NCBI GenBank assembly: GCA_001695595.3
Contig: MBPM02000018.1
Span: 372,001 to 436,000 of the forward strand
Direction of reading: 5' to 3'
Length of the DNA: 64,000 nucleotides
DNA from: Plasmopara viticola
Lineage: Eukaryota > Oomycota > Peronosporomycetes > Peronosporales > Peronosporaceae
The notes under the pieces are model-generated. The model was not told where the DNA came from. It was given only the letters and a program-made list of their open reading frames with translations, and ran no database searches. The position numbers were made by a program, and so were the translations under genes. This document shows positions 13,849 through 26,663 of the stretch, piece by piece; position 1 is the first letter of the stretch, and the number at the start of each line of letters is the position of its first letter.

Positions 13849-16261
13849 AATCTGGGTAGTGACATCAATTGTTAGGGACCAAGAAGACAAGAGGACTCCG
13901 ACAATGTCGGTGCAGGCCTTCGGTGCTCGAGTAGACAACAAGTGTAATCGTTACGATACGCGACAGGTGGTCCATACAGCACGAAGACAGCTTTGCTTTT
14001 GCTTCGTGGCTCGTGTGAAAGGCTTCAGCGATAAAGTCTCGTGAGATGTCGCTTCAATGTGAGCTTCCATCGCAAATTATCGAAAATCTTTTTGTTTATT
14101 TATGCTTTCGACACGTTGGGTCAACACGTGAACGTACTGCTTGGGCTCAATAGCAGCAAAGTCCACATTTGGTAAAGCTTGCATAAATCCAGAGATAATT
14201 TCGGTTCGACTCACAGAACAAGAAGCTGGAAATAGAAAAAGATAAACATATGAGAGTACAAGCCACGAATACAGATTAAGCCTTGGTCTTGAAAGGAACA
14301 ATATACTTTGATGACAGAGAGAGTGCAAACTTGAACACGAGTCATAGCACTTTTCTCGTATCCGCGAATAGGCTATGCTCATTTCACGTTTCTTGTCTTG
14401 CTTTGACACGAAAAATCTGAAATACGTGACAAAGCTTACTTTTTTGAAAGTACAACGAAATTACTACGCTAGAATGCTTGTAAACAAAGACAACTGCTGA
14501 ATCGACAGGCAGCACGTACATTTCCCCTTCGCAAGGCTTGGTGTTATTAGTCCAGTGTGCTTTATTGAACTTGTGTAAGTCAATTTTAAGTACACCAACA
14601 CATTGCTGTAGACTGTCGCTATCAATGAGAGATGTACCACTTTGTTCAGTGTAATGTGCACTACTAGATCTCCGCTCCAGCAATCTTTGCTTATAGAGCG
14701 ATATCTAAACACGTTTGCCTTCAAAATATTAAATAGCCCCGCAAATTTGTCGTGACTTTAAGCTTCCAAAACCAAAATTACATTGTACCTTCGTCAGTCG
14801 ATGCGTTTCTGATAAGCGCAGTCTTCAGTACTTCACAGACGTTAATATGTTAGTTATACAAATAAATGCTTACTACCGATGGTGACGCATAGTCGCCATC
14901 GGTGATAAGTGCACATAGATGCGACGCCAAGTTTTTGTGAAAGAGAGCCGCACTTCGCAGCTAGTAGACCAGAGATCATTGTACCCGTTTTGTTTGCTAC
15001 ACAAATGAGATTTGTGGAAACGATGGTTTTGGGACAAATGGACGTGGGAATATTACAGAAACTATTTGTATACACCCAGTCCACGGTGCTCTCGATTTGT
15101 TTATTTCGCACCTCTCATTTTGTTCTCGACTTATCGTCAAAGAAAGGGAAACTAGTAGATGTTAACAGTCGTTGCTTTCTCAGTCCAGCAAGTCTAAAGA
15201 GCTGCTGATCAATGCACAGTGAAAGTGATTCTTTGTTATGACGCTTATCTCCTCTGTACAAGGTTCTTGCTTGCTAAAAATTGTCTCAAGAAACATGGTT
15301 CCAAATTTGAAAACAGAAGCGCGCTAATTAACAAGCATCATTTCACAGCCGAACAATGACAAACATCACGTCTAAACTGTGGCATTCCCATGTCAAGCGC
15401 TTCAGGCCTTTTTGCCTCCACCGAAAAAGATGACTTTTTTCGATGTCCAATTACCTTTAAGCGTTGAAGCAGCGTTAAAGCAGTCAATATTGGCTTATTC
15501 TCCCAAAACGCAAAATCAATTTGTCAAAAGATGGGTCATGCGAAGCTTCTTTAAAGTAATTATATCTCTAACTTTGCTCTTGGTATTGCTGATTATCGAT
15601 CTGAGTCGCATAGAAATCCTTTACGATCTTGGAAGTAATCTTGCAATCTGATTTCTTCGCCTTATGGTACAGAGCTTGAGCTCCGATAAAGTCGGTTTTA
15701 AGATTATAGAAGAGTTTCTTTTTTCGCACGTCGACGATTTGTATTTACATCAACATTATCAGTAGTTACCTGCTTAAATACAAGTGGTTTGTCGTGATAC
15801 CGTCATCACGTTTATCATAGTAGTAGTTGAGCGCTGTACTATTTGAGTATGAGTGGTGATAGACTTGGTTCTTTTGACAGTGTAGACCCCTTATATGTCA
15901 ATGCGAGTCCGTACAACAGTCTCAAGCTCATCAAGATTAGGAAAGCCATTATTTCGGCCACTTTCCTGCTGTATATTCTTAGCTTAAAGTTTTACCTTAG
16001 TTCTTTTTCGATAGTGCGGTCATCGCATCACCTAACCATTTATCTTAAAGATACAAGGAAACGACGATTGGCCTTCCTCAGTGTTGCAGCTGGGTGAAAA
16101 CCAATCGTACGTATGCGTCTGGGGTGGACACGAAGCTCAGGCTTGATAAAGTCTTGGAGTAGATTCTCACAGCTGAAAACGATATAAGATTAATTAGTGT
16201 CCATGAAAGTCAGAAAAAAGAAATCTCGCTTAGCGAGCTGATCGATAGCAATCGACAAATG
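13849..16261. other. No supported gene
   Basis: Only short frames are present. One 90-codon plus frame at 15,379 contains a hydrophobic stretch, but nothing else supports it. No RNA gene or repeat was recognised. Confidence 0.4.
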
Positions 16262-16530
16262 GATTGGGCTCTTATTATAGTAATTTCGCACAAACCATCA
16301 AGCTCTTCAAGCCTATGGAACGTATACTGTTCAATAATTTCCTTTATAGCTTTGTCAGTCGACTCATTCTTGACTCTTTCATGTTCCATTCCAGATTAAT
16401 CAAAAGCATTGGTGCCTACAAATTTCATCATCTCGGCAATCATCGTTTCAGACTTATTAACACCACCTTCTCGTTAAGCGTATAACATAGCCTTAACAAG
16501 AGGAGCAAAGTCTTTAGTAAGCTGTCCTTG
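16262..16530 (-). pseudogene. Decayed coding remnant, unknown family
   Basis: One minus-strand frame runs through this segment with only two internal stops. It reads like a real, soluble, helix-rich protein (DFAPLVKAMLYA, then MIAEMMKFVGTNAF, then DKAIKEIIEQY). No start codon, signal peptide or splice site could be tied to it, and flanking frames dissolve quickly. I do not recognise the family. An effector-type helical bundle is possible but unsupported. Confidence 0.3.
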
Positions 16531-19514
16531 CTAAAGCAGTAAGTTTTGGTGATCTCATACCATGAGAAAGATACGACTTGAAGAAAGAAGTGCAGATGAG
16601 AATCTTTGACGAAGGAGCTACCAATCAACGTGCGAGCTGGCTTCGCTCGGGTTTGCTTGCGAGCCTCACTGTGGCTAAGCACGTGCGTACCAATGACGCT
16701 CTGATTCGTACGGTCGATCAGTACATTTCAAATCACTGTTTGCGATGCTCTAGTGCGCGAATATCACACTCAAAAAGCCAATTGACCTTTTTGCTTTAAT
16801 GCCATCGATAAGATCATCGCACGCTTCGATGTAGTCCGTCGACCGCGTGGCATCTCATTACAAAAAGCCATAAGTATAGAGCGTTAGCATCGCACCCAAT
16901 AAGTCCCTCAAAGACCTCACCACCGCAAAATTTCGTTTTATTACGCTTGGCGTAGATACACCTTCAGTAATCTTGGCCTTCATCTAAGAATAGATATTCT
17001 CTCCTCCTTGATATGAGACTCATAGCTACTGCGACCGCTGCTGCTGTTACTTCGCAAAAGCAAAAGTATATGTGTGGTCTATGGTACAGCTGACTGCTGA
17101 TTGTGCTTAGCGAATCTAATCAACAATAATCTTGGCAACATCTTGGTCAAACGCGTAAAGTGCAACACCGTTCAAAAAAACATGTCGCTTAAGATATTTC
17201 GGTAGAAGAAGTTGCTTGAGCTTAGCTCGGCAGACTGAACTATTGGATTGGATCTAAAGTGGTCAAGCATAGGATGATAATGGTTGATTGCAGAAAACAT
17301 TGCACACAGTAGTGAATCCGATCGTTTGCGTACCTGGCGTGCCGCGTGGAGACCTCTACACTGTTACATCTCCTGTCCTACATTACACCGAGACGCAAGC
17401 AATCGACTTAGTTAGCGCCAATTAGAGCCATCAGAGAAGAAAACGAAACCTACACAAGGTGACACCTCCAGTAAATAAAGCCACGCAGCTATTCGCTTAC
17501 GTTATCGTACGGCGCAGCGTGTGATCAAGAGCCTTTTTAGCACAATCACGAGGCTGGATTCTTGCATATGGGACATTGATGGCTTGTATGTTGGTGCACA
17601 GTCGCAAAGACAGCATTGAGAAATCAACCGTTTTTAATAATGATCTCACTGTTGGTTATTGGAGAATCGGCGGTAATTGACAGATGTACATATTACAACA
17701 GCTTTCTTACAAGTTATTGTTGTAATGTCATTACAGCATATTAGCTGGTAATAAAAAAACTTTGCACTTTGCACTTGATATAAAAAAATATAGCATACAT
17801 ATACCGGAAGGCAAGAAGTAAATTAAAACTGCAGGTGACACGTAATGTTTTATCTCTGCTATTGACAAGCTGCTGGAATTCATTGACCACAACAGGCTTA
17901 AAGGCTGACATTTAAATGTTCACCCTTTAGCTTAAAAAAATTGCAGATGGGACTTTACAGGTGATAACTGACAACTTAACAACTTTTATATAAATGTTCT
18001 CGATGAGATGTATTACACGACTCCAAACTCACACCAAGAGGAGAGAGACTCGACCCTTAACCTCACAACACCTGAAATGAAGGCAAGCACGGAATTTACA
18101 CCGAACAATGAAGAAGCTACGAAAACAATCGTATTGGCGATAACGCTAATGCGATTACCCTCGTTCGGTTTTATTGGTGTTTATTTTGATGCGTTTAAGA
18201 ATTCAAGAAAGAGATAAAGGAGCAAAAAATTGCATTTCTTTGTAATCTAAGCTTCGGACTAAATCTCGTCTGTCATATGCAATAAGGCGCAGTCTTGACC
18301 GACGACACGCTCTTCAACTGTATCGGGCTAAACGAAAATCATCTTTATTCATATCTACTTATAACGGTCCTTGATGGCTCACAACGTTAGCAGGTTTTTA
18401 ATACAGGTATAGCACTTTAGTAAGAGCGAGCAATTGTCCCTTTGCTACAAATAGACTTTTAAGGCTAAAAAGCGTGGGCGGCCGACATTAAAAACTTTGT
18501 AAATCAAATAAAGCAGAGCCGGCAACCTTACAAATGAAGTAGAGAATCCAACAATTTTCGAGAGAAGCGACAGACACGAGGCATGCCAATCGCTTAAAAT
18601 GTATATGAAAACAACAGATTTGGATCAACTCGGTGATCATTTGACAATCAATTCTGAGCTTCGATTTTTGGATTCACTCGGCAATGGCCTGCGCCGTCAC
18701 CTTGGCCTCCTTCAACCTCAATTAGACATACTAAATTCATCCCACTGTGCGAGTAGATCCTAGTTGCCTCTGTCTTTATTGTTTAAATGGCTTCGCAGAT
18801 CTTCTTAGCTTGAAAAGTGGTTTTCATAACTAACGCCGGCTGACCAGCCTTATCCAAAAAGTCTTAACTTTAGCACTGGACAAAGCAAATCACCATACGA
18901 CAGCAATCGTAGTGCACTGGCCATAAGGACCGCTGAGCAATTCGAACTTTACAACACGGGCTCAATAACTTAAGCAGTTGAACTTTCTACATTTGTTATG
19001 GGAATGTTGTCGTTTTGAAAATTGTCTTCACACTGGGGTCATATATTAGTCCCTCAACGCTTGCTATTGCTTTATTATTGACTTCAATTTGGTCTGTCGA
19101 AAAGCATAAGCGTATGTTATCGTCCAATGCACATATTTCGCCTCATAATTGGACGTATCTGATACCGTAGGACGAATCAGCGCTTCAAACGGAGCAGTAT
19201 GCGCTAAATTACGCTTAAATCGCCTGCCTACTTACTTTTTTCTTGTCTGTCGAAATATTGGGACACACCCGTAGCATATCATCAGCAATGAGTATCCAGG
19301 CTCTTCACCGTCGATAAGACCACATTCACATGCTCGTACTCCTCAAATATAATCGATTAAGATGCTGTGTACACTACAACAAGCGTATTTCAAGCCGGGA
19401 TATTCACGCACGATTGTTAGGTGTACCACTTCGTGTAAAATAATTAAAATCTCGTTATCATGTAAACCCGAACAGTTATTTATTTATTACTTTTATTATT
19501 ATTTAAGAGCTTTA
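16531..19514. other. No supported gene
   Basis: Nothing convincing. Near 16,686-16,715 about 26 bases resemble part of SCR exon 2 (see findings); otherwise this is AT-rich filler with short chance frames. Confidence 0.45.
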
Positions 19515-19616
19515 GAAATATAAGATGCAGTGATATAGATTCTTTTTTCGAAAAGATAACATATCTTTTCGGATATGTTATGAAAAAAGAATCTATATCA
19601 CTGCATCTTATATTTC
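19515..19616. repeat. Long inverted repeat (foldback) with 35-bp perfect arms
   Basis: Positions 19,515-19,549 and 19,582-19,616 are perfect reverse complements of each other (35 bp), separated by 32 bp. The spacer holds two competing small palindromes: GAAAAGATA/TATCTTTTC (19,550-19,558 with 19,562-19,570) and ATAACATAT/ATATGTTAT (19,556-19,564 with 19,573-19,581). The second would extend the main stem beyond a 6-nt bulge. A foldback MITE, a snap-back product of end repair, or an assembly artefact could all give this form. It lies about 580 bp from the 3' end of SCR1. Confidence 0.85.
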
Positions 19617-20192
19617 GGGGGCTAAATGCTCGCGCGCTTCGGGCAGGTGCTCTCGGGTATCTGCAGGTCTCTAACGAGTCTCACCCTCGACGCGACGGTC
19701 TCCAGCACCGGGCGCCACCTGGGCTCTTACCAAGTCAGAGCTAAGCAAAATAATAAAAGACCCTCACGACCTCGGTGCTGGCTGCACTGCCCGCCGAACG
19801 AGACCCGACGTATGCGGACACCACTCTATGCCGTGGACTAGCCAGACTGAGTTTAGCACGTGTATAACTTGGCAACGCGATAACGTAATACATTTCATCA
19901 CATCCGAAGAGAAAGCTAAATGTTATTATCGACCATAGACGGGACGCCAGCATATGGTTGAGCGATCCGCACAAAAAGCCCGCGCGGTATTTGCGATAGT
20001 CGAGTGCACTTGCCTCTTTTATGCTACAGCCAAGTACCCTAGAGAAATCAACAACAGTGACTCGTAAGAAAAAATGAGAGCGAAGGGGTAAAATTTTGAC
20101 AAGAGGTAAAGGAGACGCTAAATCTATTTATATGCCCGACGATTAGAATTAAGAAATCACAAATTCGGAGGAGCTTGACGACAAAGCCACAT
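19617..20192. other. GC-rich island followed by SCR1 3' flank
   Basis: From about 19,620 to 19,860 base composition becomes markedly GC-richer than the surrounding sequence, starting exactly at the outer edge of the inverted repeat. No protein motif is recognised; an LTR or other transposon end is possible. The last 150 bp resemble, in diverged form, the 3' flanks of the other SCR copies. Confidence 0.4.
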
Positions 20193-20707
20193 CTATTTAC
20201 AGTCAGTTTTGCCGGCATAAAACTTGCCGTCCTTTGAGTTTTCACAGCCACACTCGCCCGTTTGGGGGTCTTGGATGCATCCAGTACCAGTGCCCTTATC
20301 CGTACCGTTGCCGCTGCTCAGTGATATTGAGACATTAGTATCATCATTTTGTAGAGGGATAAACAATAAAATTGAGCGACTTACTTCCAAAAGAACGTCC
20401 AGCAGTCTTCTCTTTCTACCATTTTGTCTTTCATCGGCCCGTCACAAGTATACGCGTAACAATTGCCGTACGGGTAGCCATGATTGCCGTCGTACTGATG
20501 ATCTTGAATAAAGATGGCGAAGACCTGCTTATCGTGCGTGCGAGTGTTGTGAGAGCATTCTGCAGCTTGGATACCAGGAGACATTGTCGTTGCTTTGCAG
20601 TTAGTATAAGGTGGGCACTGGCCGAGGGAGTTGGTATAGCAAGGTGCGAGGGTAGCGGTAGTTAGCGCGGGGGCAGCAACGAGCGGAAGAACAATGGAGA
20701 CGCGCAT
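20193..20707 (-). CDS. SCR1: small secreted cysteine-rich protein, two exons
   Basis: Exon 1 is 20,385-20,707 and exon 2 is 20,193-20,313, joined by a 71-bp intron with donor GTAAGT and acceptor CAG; the product is 147 aa ending at TAG. A hydrophobic N-terminus (MRVSIVLPLVAAPALTTA) looks like a signal peptide cut at about residue 18-20. The mature part has 11 cysteines: seven in exon 1 and four in exon 2. The exon-1 core contains QVFAIFIQDHQYDGNHG and YTCDGPM; exon 2 contains ECGCENSKDGKFYAG. It is the most diverged of five copies in this window. I do not recognise the family; by size, secretion signal and cysteine content it falls in the broad oomycete SCR apoplastic-protein class, which includes effectors, but activity is not shown by the sequence. 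An in-frame stop overlaps the donor site, so unspliced mRNA would give a 107-aa protein lacking the last four cysteines. Confidence 0.8.
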
Positions 20708-21094
20708 CTTGATTCAGCAACTCGAAGGAAATTAAAAACTGAGGTGGTCTATGATAATGTTAGATTTCAACAAAATCACAAGTAGCGACAGAACCTTTTG
20801 ACGGCAGGACGGCATGTCGTACCGTCCAGCTGCTCGGTTGCCGATATTATATTCAGAGGTTTGTGGGTTTGAGTGGCCTTAGACGATACTAGCTTTCCAG
20901 CTTTTCACATGGCTTTTTCTTACAGCAATAAGAAAGTGATTATGCAACCACTCGTCACACGACGTCCCTAGCTCAGCGTCTCATCGCGCGGTTCAACATT
21001 ATAAAAAGCTTGCGCAAGTTCAGCGTCGATCGTATTTTTCTTTTATCACATACTGGTTTGACAATCAACTTTTTAATCAAACAGATGTGTGAGC

Positions 21095-21514
21095 ATGATT
21101 TTACCGGCAATTCTACAACGGAACATCATAAAGGAATGCCCGACTAATAATATTGTGACTTGTGGATGGAGGGGCCAACATTGCGACTGTGCATGCCAAG
21201 ACATCGACACCCACGGCTTAGAGTCGCCTACTGATGGCAATGTGAGACTTAAAATCCGTGATCATGATTTGTCAGCTCCACAGACTTTAGGGCGGAAATT
21301 CGTGAGTTTTCGCTACTATCGAATAGATCACCGCCTTTACGCTACACAGCAACCGCTCGGCGCAATAGAGTACTACAAAGTGGCGGAGGCAATACTGACG
21401 CGGACCAAAATTTATCCAAATCGTATCAGGAAAAGAAAGGCGTTGTATGGTACGACCTCGTACAAAGGCGGCCGTCGTTGTTCAGGTGAGGCTAAACATA
21501 GAGACACTGAATGA
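21095..21514 (+). CDS. Hypothetical ORF divergent from SCR1
   Basis: A 139-codon frame starting at ATG 21,095, about 390 bp upstream of and divergent from SCR1. It is basic and has a Cys-rich patch near the start (CGWRGQHCDCACQ) but no recognisable domain and no clear signal peptide. Related but frame-broken DNA lies in the same relative place beside SCR2, SCR3 and SCR4 (from about 27,620, 43,585 and 53,850), where ATATCGACATCC or its variants and AGACTTAAAA recur in order. It could be an old gene decayed in the other units, or simply a shared flank that happens to be open here. Confidence 0.3.
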   Translation: MILPAILQRNIIKECPTNNIVTCGWRGQHCDCACQDIDTHGLESPTDGNVRLKIRDHDLSAPQTLGRKFVSFRYYRIDHRLYATQQPLGAIEYYKVAEAILTRTKIYPNRIRKRKALYGTTSYKGGRRCSGEAKHRDTE

Positions 21515-21747
21515 CTGATACATCTTTGTGTGATTGCAATAAAACGAAAGTTGCAATAGGTCATCTGCCAAAAAAAGAGCGACCTTGGTGTCGTACATCG
21601 AATAGTAAATGTGTTATTTTTCTTGACACCGACAACGTGACAGATAATTTGGGGAACGAGAAAGGGGAAAAATGGGACTACAATGGGAGCATGTCGTGTA
21701 TAACTAACTACGTGGACGTCTCGATAAATTTACGCAATATTTTATAG

Positions 21748-24700
21748 TCAGATTCTAATCTCGTTTCTAATTGTAGCACCTTTCAGAAGCTGCTTCAAGG
21801 ATTTTCGAGTCCGTATCGATAGAAATACGACGGTTTAAGCGCAAATAGGATTAGCTTTCGGTATTATTTAGCGCAGAAAAGCTGCAGCACGTAAAAGCGT
21901 CTCTTGAGGGATTGATTATGGCAATTTCACAGACAGAGCAAGCCATTTGGCGAGAAGGCTTGGTAACGGATTGCTGCTGTGCGATGATTTATGCTTACAA
22001 AAACATTGTGTCTAGTTGGTGAAATTAGAGAACAATAATCTGCTACAAATTTTTATACCGGGTTGCATGTCTACTCACACAATTTCTCTTCCAGCGCGGT
22101 AGTAGACAAGCATTAGATGATCACCATCAACTACATGTTCGAGCGACAATTTTGTATAAGTCGTTGTTCATGCAAAATTATTCCGATGGTGTAGGTATTA
22201 CTTTCTCAATTTTGGCATTATCTGCATACAGGGTAGCCCTTGAAAAAAAAATTGTCGGCAAGTGTGGAATTAAATAATTTGCCAAAAAAATCCAACATTT
22301 AGGCATATTTTAGACGTAATTCGCTAGTGTGAATGTGTGTATGGCCTACAAGTTGGCTTAGAGCCAAGTTTTACATGCTATCAGCTTTATATAATAATCT
22401 ACACACAAAAATTCTCAGCAGGTGCTAGCTGCATGCCAAAGAGCTAATTTGTTAAAATGGAACAACAAATTTTTTTTGCAGCGTGAAGAGAACATATATT
22501 CGTGTAATTGCTGCAAATAACAGCATGTAGGTTACCCCTCACAACCTTCGCTGACCGTCACCCAAAGTCGTAATTGCAGGCAGCACAAAGGTAGAGCTAC
22601 CCTAAGCTTTCGATTTTAATTTATCGTGCTATTTTGACGCGACAAACGTTATCAGGTCTCAGTCATATTGATCATCTTGAAAAGTAAAGTTTACGCTGCT
22701 ATGATACCACTAAAGATTAAACAAATTTAAATTTGCTGGCCAATCTGACAAAAGCAACGCTCTGATCCCAGCACGAGCCATAGTGCTTCTTTCGGCGGGT
22801 AGTCGGTGGTTTTTTACAAAGCTCGGCTTTAGATAAGGATTCCTATCTAAAATAAAGGAAACTTTATGTAATTGTCGACGTATGCCTATTTGCTAGCTAT
22901 TTCATTATTGATTAGTATGCCCAGCGCGACACTCTTGACCCGAATGTAAGCAGTCAGTCTACCAAATTGCAGCGACTTGATGGCATCTGTAACAAAGTCC
23001 GCTATCCGAAGCTATAAATTCAATTGTTTCTTTTTTGAAATTTTGCATATGCAATCTTTTTGGCACATGTTTGCGAGTTTACCCGCGAAACATATAAGCT
23101 TCGCATTACTATGTACGTGGCCAATACTTTCACGCGCTGATGGCTATTTATGAATGCTCAAATTAATTTATAGCTTGTAAACGGAATGTTTGATTTAGCT
23201 TGTCATACTAGTTCTTCGATTGACCGTTTGCCGCGAACTGTAACGGTGCAAGATAAGAACCCACGATGTCATGCGATTGAATCTGAATGCGGTGTCTTTG
23301 TTAAAGCAGCGGTGTATAATGCGTAAGTGGCAGATGCGTGGAAGAAGAGTATATCTCATACGACGGGCAGTGTCACAAACTCCTCCAGTGATCACAATGA
23401 GATACCTCGCCGTATCCGTTAATACTTCATGAGCTCATGTTTAAATTCGTCATCGACTATACTTCTATGAAATTTGATCAATGAGGTTGACGTATACTGA
23501 CATGCTATATTATCAATTATGTTTATGAAAATGAATTCAACATATGTATTAATGACTATATGTCACGGAACTACAATCATCCCACTGTGCTAAACGAGAT
23601 TTGTCGCATATGTCATTGACTGCTTGAAAGGCCTCGAAAGTCTTCTCTGTTTGACAAATGCTGAAGCGACTGGCAACGGCTGATCAAAATTATCTTTGCG
23701 CACCCTCAACGAGTCGTCAACTCCAGCACTGGGTAATTAACACTTTCCACATCAGACATCGTAGTGGTCTTGCTACGAGGACCACTGAGCAATTTAATTT
23801 GTCAACATGTGGCTTCATTCCATCGTGAATGCAAGCCTTAACACTTCATCGTTGTTGGGCTTTCATTTCTTTTATTACAATCAAAGAGAAACCTCTTAAC
23901 ACAGAGATGTAAATGCCAATTCCCAGAATAACCCTCACCACTCGCGTGCGCCTCTTCATTTGTGTTCGTTTCGGTGTAGCTTTTTATCCTTCTTCTCCAT
24001 TTCAAATTTAATGAGGCTTGTAATCGATTGTTTCTTTGCTTGGCCTTAGCTTGGAGTCGTACGAGGGTTGTCATACAGATAGTGAAGTGGTGACGCTGTC
24101 GATTATCGAATTTTGCATCAGGTTACAAGGCTGTAAAGCTGGCTCGTGCCCTACACTTGCAAATATTTGAAGCGGTGATTGTAGAGCTCAAGTGCAGCAG
24201 AAGCTTCTGGTAAAGTGGCACGGTTTTCTCGCTACTCACAACTAGTAAAGGTCGATATGGCTCAAGCACAAATTGTTGAGCTCTGGAAGCAGAAGTAATA
24301 GGCGCTCTGGTTGTGATCGCGGGCTTTTGGCCTCGCGCTAAAACATGGTAGGAGTGACTCCATACCGGCGCTTGCAACTTACGCTCCCAGCGCCTGACTT
24401 GGTATTAGGCTGAACCCGATACATTAGAGGTCAACTGCCGTCGACCCACCAAGTCTTTTTAAGCTTATGGACGTAAAGACTATGCTAACGGAATTCAAAT
24501 TTCAAGTATTGCACCCTCGAGATTTACTTATTTTCAGATGGGTTCACCATATAAGCCGTGGTGGTTGCAGTGCTAGGGTATACTGAAGGTAACACCGCAG
24601 ACCACTATTCTCGTCACTCTTTTAACGGCACCAAATTGTACTGCTAGTGAAGTTTGATACGATGCTTAAAGCACGTGTATAGCCGCCGTAACATCACGCT

Positions 24701-25330
24701 CGAACAATAAGCCTTCTTTTCATAGACTTTAACAAGGAAAATGTTCAAGGAGCCCTTGCGGCACAAAAGAAGAAGCGTACTGCTTGGCACCATGGCCTGC
24801 ATTGGAAGGGGGCAGTGTCCGTGTATAATATCTTTCTTTTCCTCGTTGGACTCGTTGTGAAGAGGGAATAGGTCTAGTCATCTGCATCTGTATTTAGCGG
24901 TGGGCAAGTCATATCGCCCTTCGCCGATAGCGGTAGTGGTTTTGACCACTGAGCTCACCCGTGGAATATACCAAGTCTTGTCATCTTTGACTTTGATCTC
25001 TTCCTCATGGTCTCAAATATCGATTATCTCATTTACAAGAGTGTCGCAGGTCGAGTGTCTGACCCTAGAGACCATTAACTTCTCTATTTTTTTTGGTAAT
25101 GCCATTTGTATGGCTAGTCAGTCCGACGGCAAGTCAATCACCTTCAACGACGTATCTTCTGGTGATGATATTGCTTTGGCAATGTTGTCGATGACATAAG
25201 GCTATTTCGCGAGCCTAGTGGGTGAGCGCACGTCGTGCTCCTCGTCATATTTATCGCCCGAGTCGGAGGTGTCTGTGAACCAATAATGATGGGCGCGCAT
25301 TCCTCGCCGCTATGGTGTGAGAGGCTTTTT
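21748..25330. other. No supported gene; possible retroelement debris near 24.6-25.2 kb
   Basis: Mostly AT-rich with no motif. Between about 24,590 and 24,870 the sequence resembles 57,540-57,840 in diverged form. Between 24,890 and 25,200 a minus-strand frame with a few stops looks like weathered coding DNA. Neither can be named with confidence. Confidence 0.35.
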
Positions 25331-26663
25331 AACAAGTTTTCTTGCCTAAGAGGCTCTCTGGCTAGCGAACGCTTCGCGGCTTGCCGCTTACGGTACTGGC
25401 ACATACTTTTTATAGCTGCGGCCCAAGGCATAAGGACCAAATTTTGTGTAGAGCACCTTCCTGGGAGCCAACTTGGTCATCAGAATGGCGCAGCCGACCG
25501 GCAGCTTTCTTGCGCAGCCTGTTTAAATTTCGTTACTACTTTTTCGAGAAATTGTTTCGTGCGATTCTTCCGCTTTTTACGCAAAAATGAATTTTTAAAT
25601 TCCATTAGGTCTTCTTCATGCGTTAAATGACCGACGAAGTTGTTGGCGTTGGCTCCTAGGATTCGAAATGTAAAGCAATGGGGGGAAAAATCTCGCTTTT
25701 ATTGAGCTGTTGAACCCGGGATCAAGTTACTCGCTGGTATCGAGTATCTTGGACACGGTAAATGTACACGTGAAATTTCTTACGGCTTCTGTTTTACCCG
25801 ATGCAGTAGAAGAGCAACATATCGTCGTGGCGTGCACTGTAATGCCAATTTTGCAGATGACCAAATTGATCGAATAATTGTACGGAAGGATAGCTTGACA
25901 TGTGACCGGTGGAAAATAACTGCTTTGTAAAGCTATGCAAGAGAAGTGTCATGACTAACAAAACGATTGACTCGCAGAAATAGGATGCAGAGCTATTATC
26001 CTACTGTAGACAAGGTAGAATAAGTGATTATCATGAAAAGAAATTAACTGAAATGTTACAAGCGCTGTTCGACTAATAAAATCATTATTGCATGTTTTCA
26101 TGTCACATGGGAAAAAGTTACATTTGAAGCTCAGATTTTTTCTAATTAGTTCTTCGTTTTGTTGAACAAAAATAACACATGAACTGTGAAGGAGAAAATA
26201 GTGGGCTAGAGCATGATTCCATCGAAATTTTGTCGTTTTTTGCTTCCGTCGTACTGGAAAGCTTGCAGTCACGCGAATCACACGAATTCCTTTTTTCAAA
26301 CTAAGAGATTACACTTCATTACTTTGGGACCAATCCGCAATCACGACGACCGATATAAGCTCCCTTTTTTCAAAACTGGATGTTCGTTGGTAAAAAAAAT
26401 ATTACATAGATACTCTGCAGGATCGCGCGTGACGCAGCCGACCATAGACGCCAAATACGGTGAATGAATGCAGCCGTGGCAATCCGTTTATAAAATTTAG
26501 CGCTATTCCACAATATGTGTCTTCGCAGCCCGTTATTGCGTAAAAGAGTACCGTAGCCAAATCAACAGTACTGCTTCGAAGACTCTCGTCAAAAAAGGTG
26601 GAGGAGACATACATTTTCTTTATTAGCGTTACGACAGCCACTGATCTTTTACTACAACCACGC
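25331..26663 (+). repeat. Repeat unit 2, SCR 3'-side flank
   Basis: Begins at AACAAGTTTTCTTGCC and aligns along its length to 51,573-52,891 and 62,053-63,370, in the same order and orientation relative to an SCR gene. To the left of 25,331 the similarity stops abruptly while units 4 and 5 continue to match each other. No conserved protein is evident: frames open in units 4 and 5 carry stops here. Confidence 0.85.

Noticed and set aside
15379..15651. 90-codon plus frame with a hydrophobic helix
   Set aside because: No family similarity recognised, no supporting context, and chance hydrophobic runs are common in AT-rich DNA.
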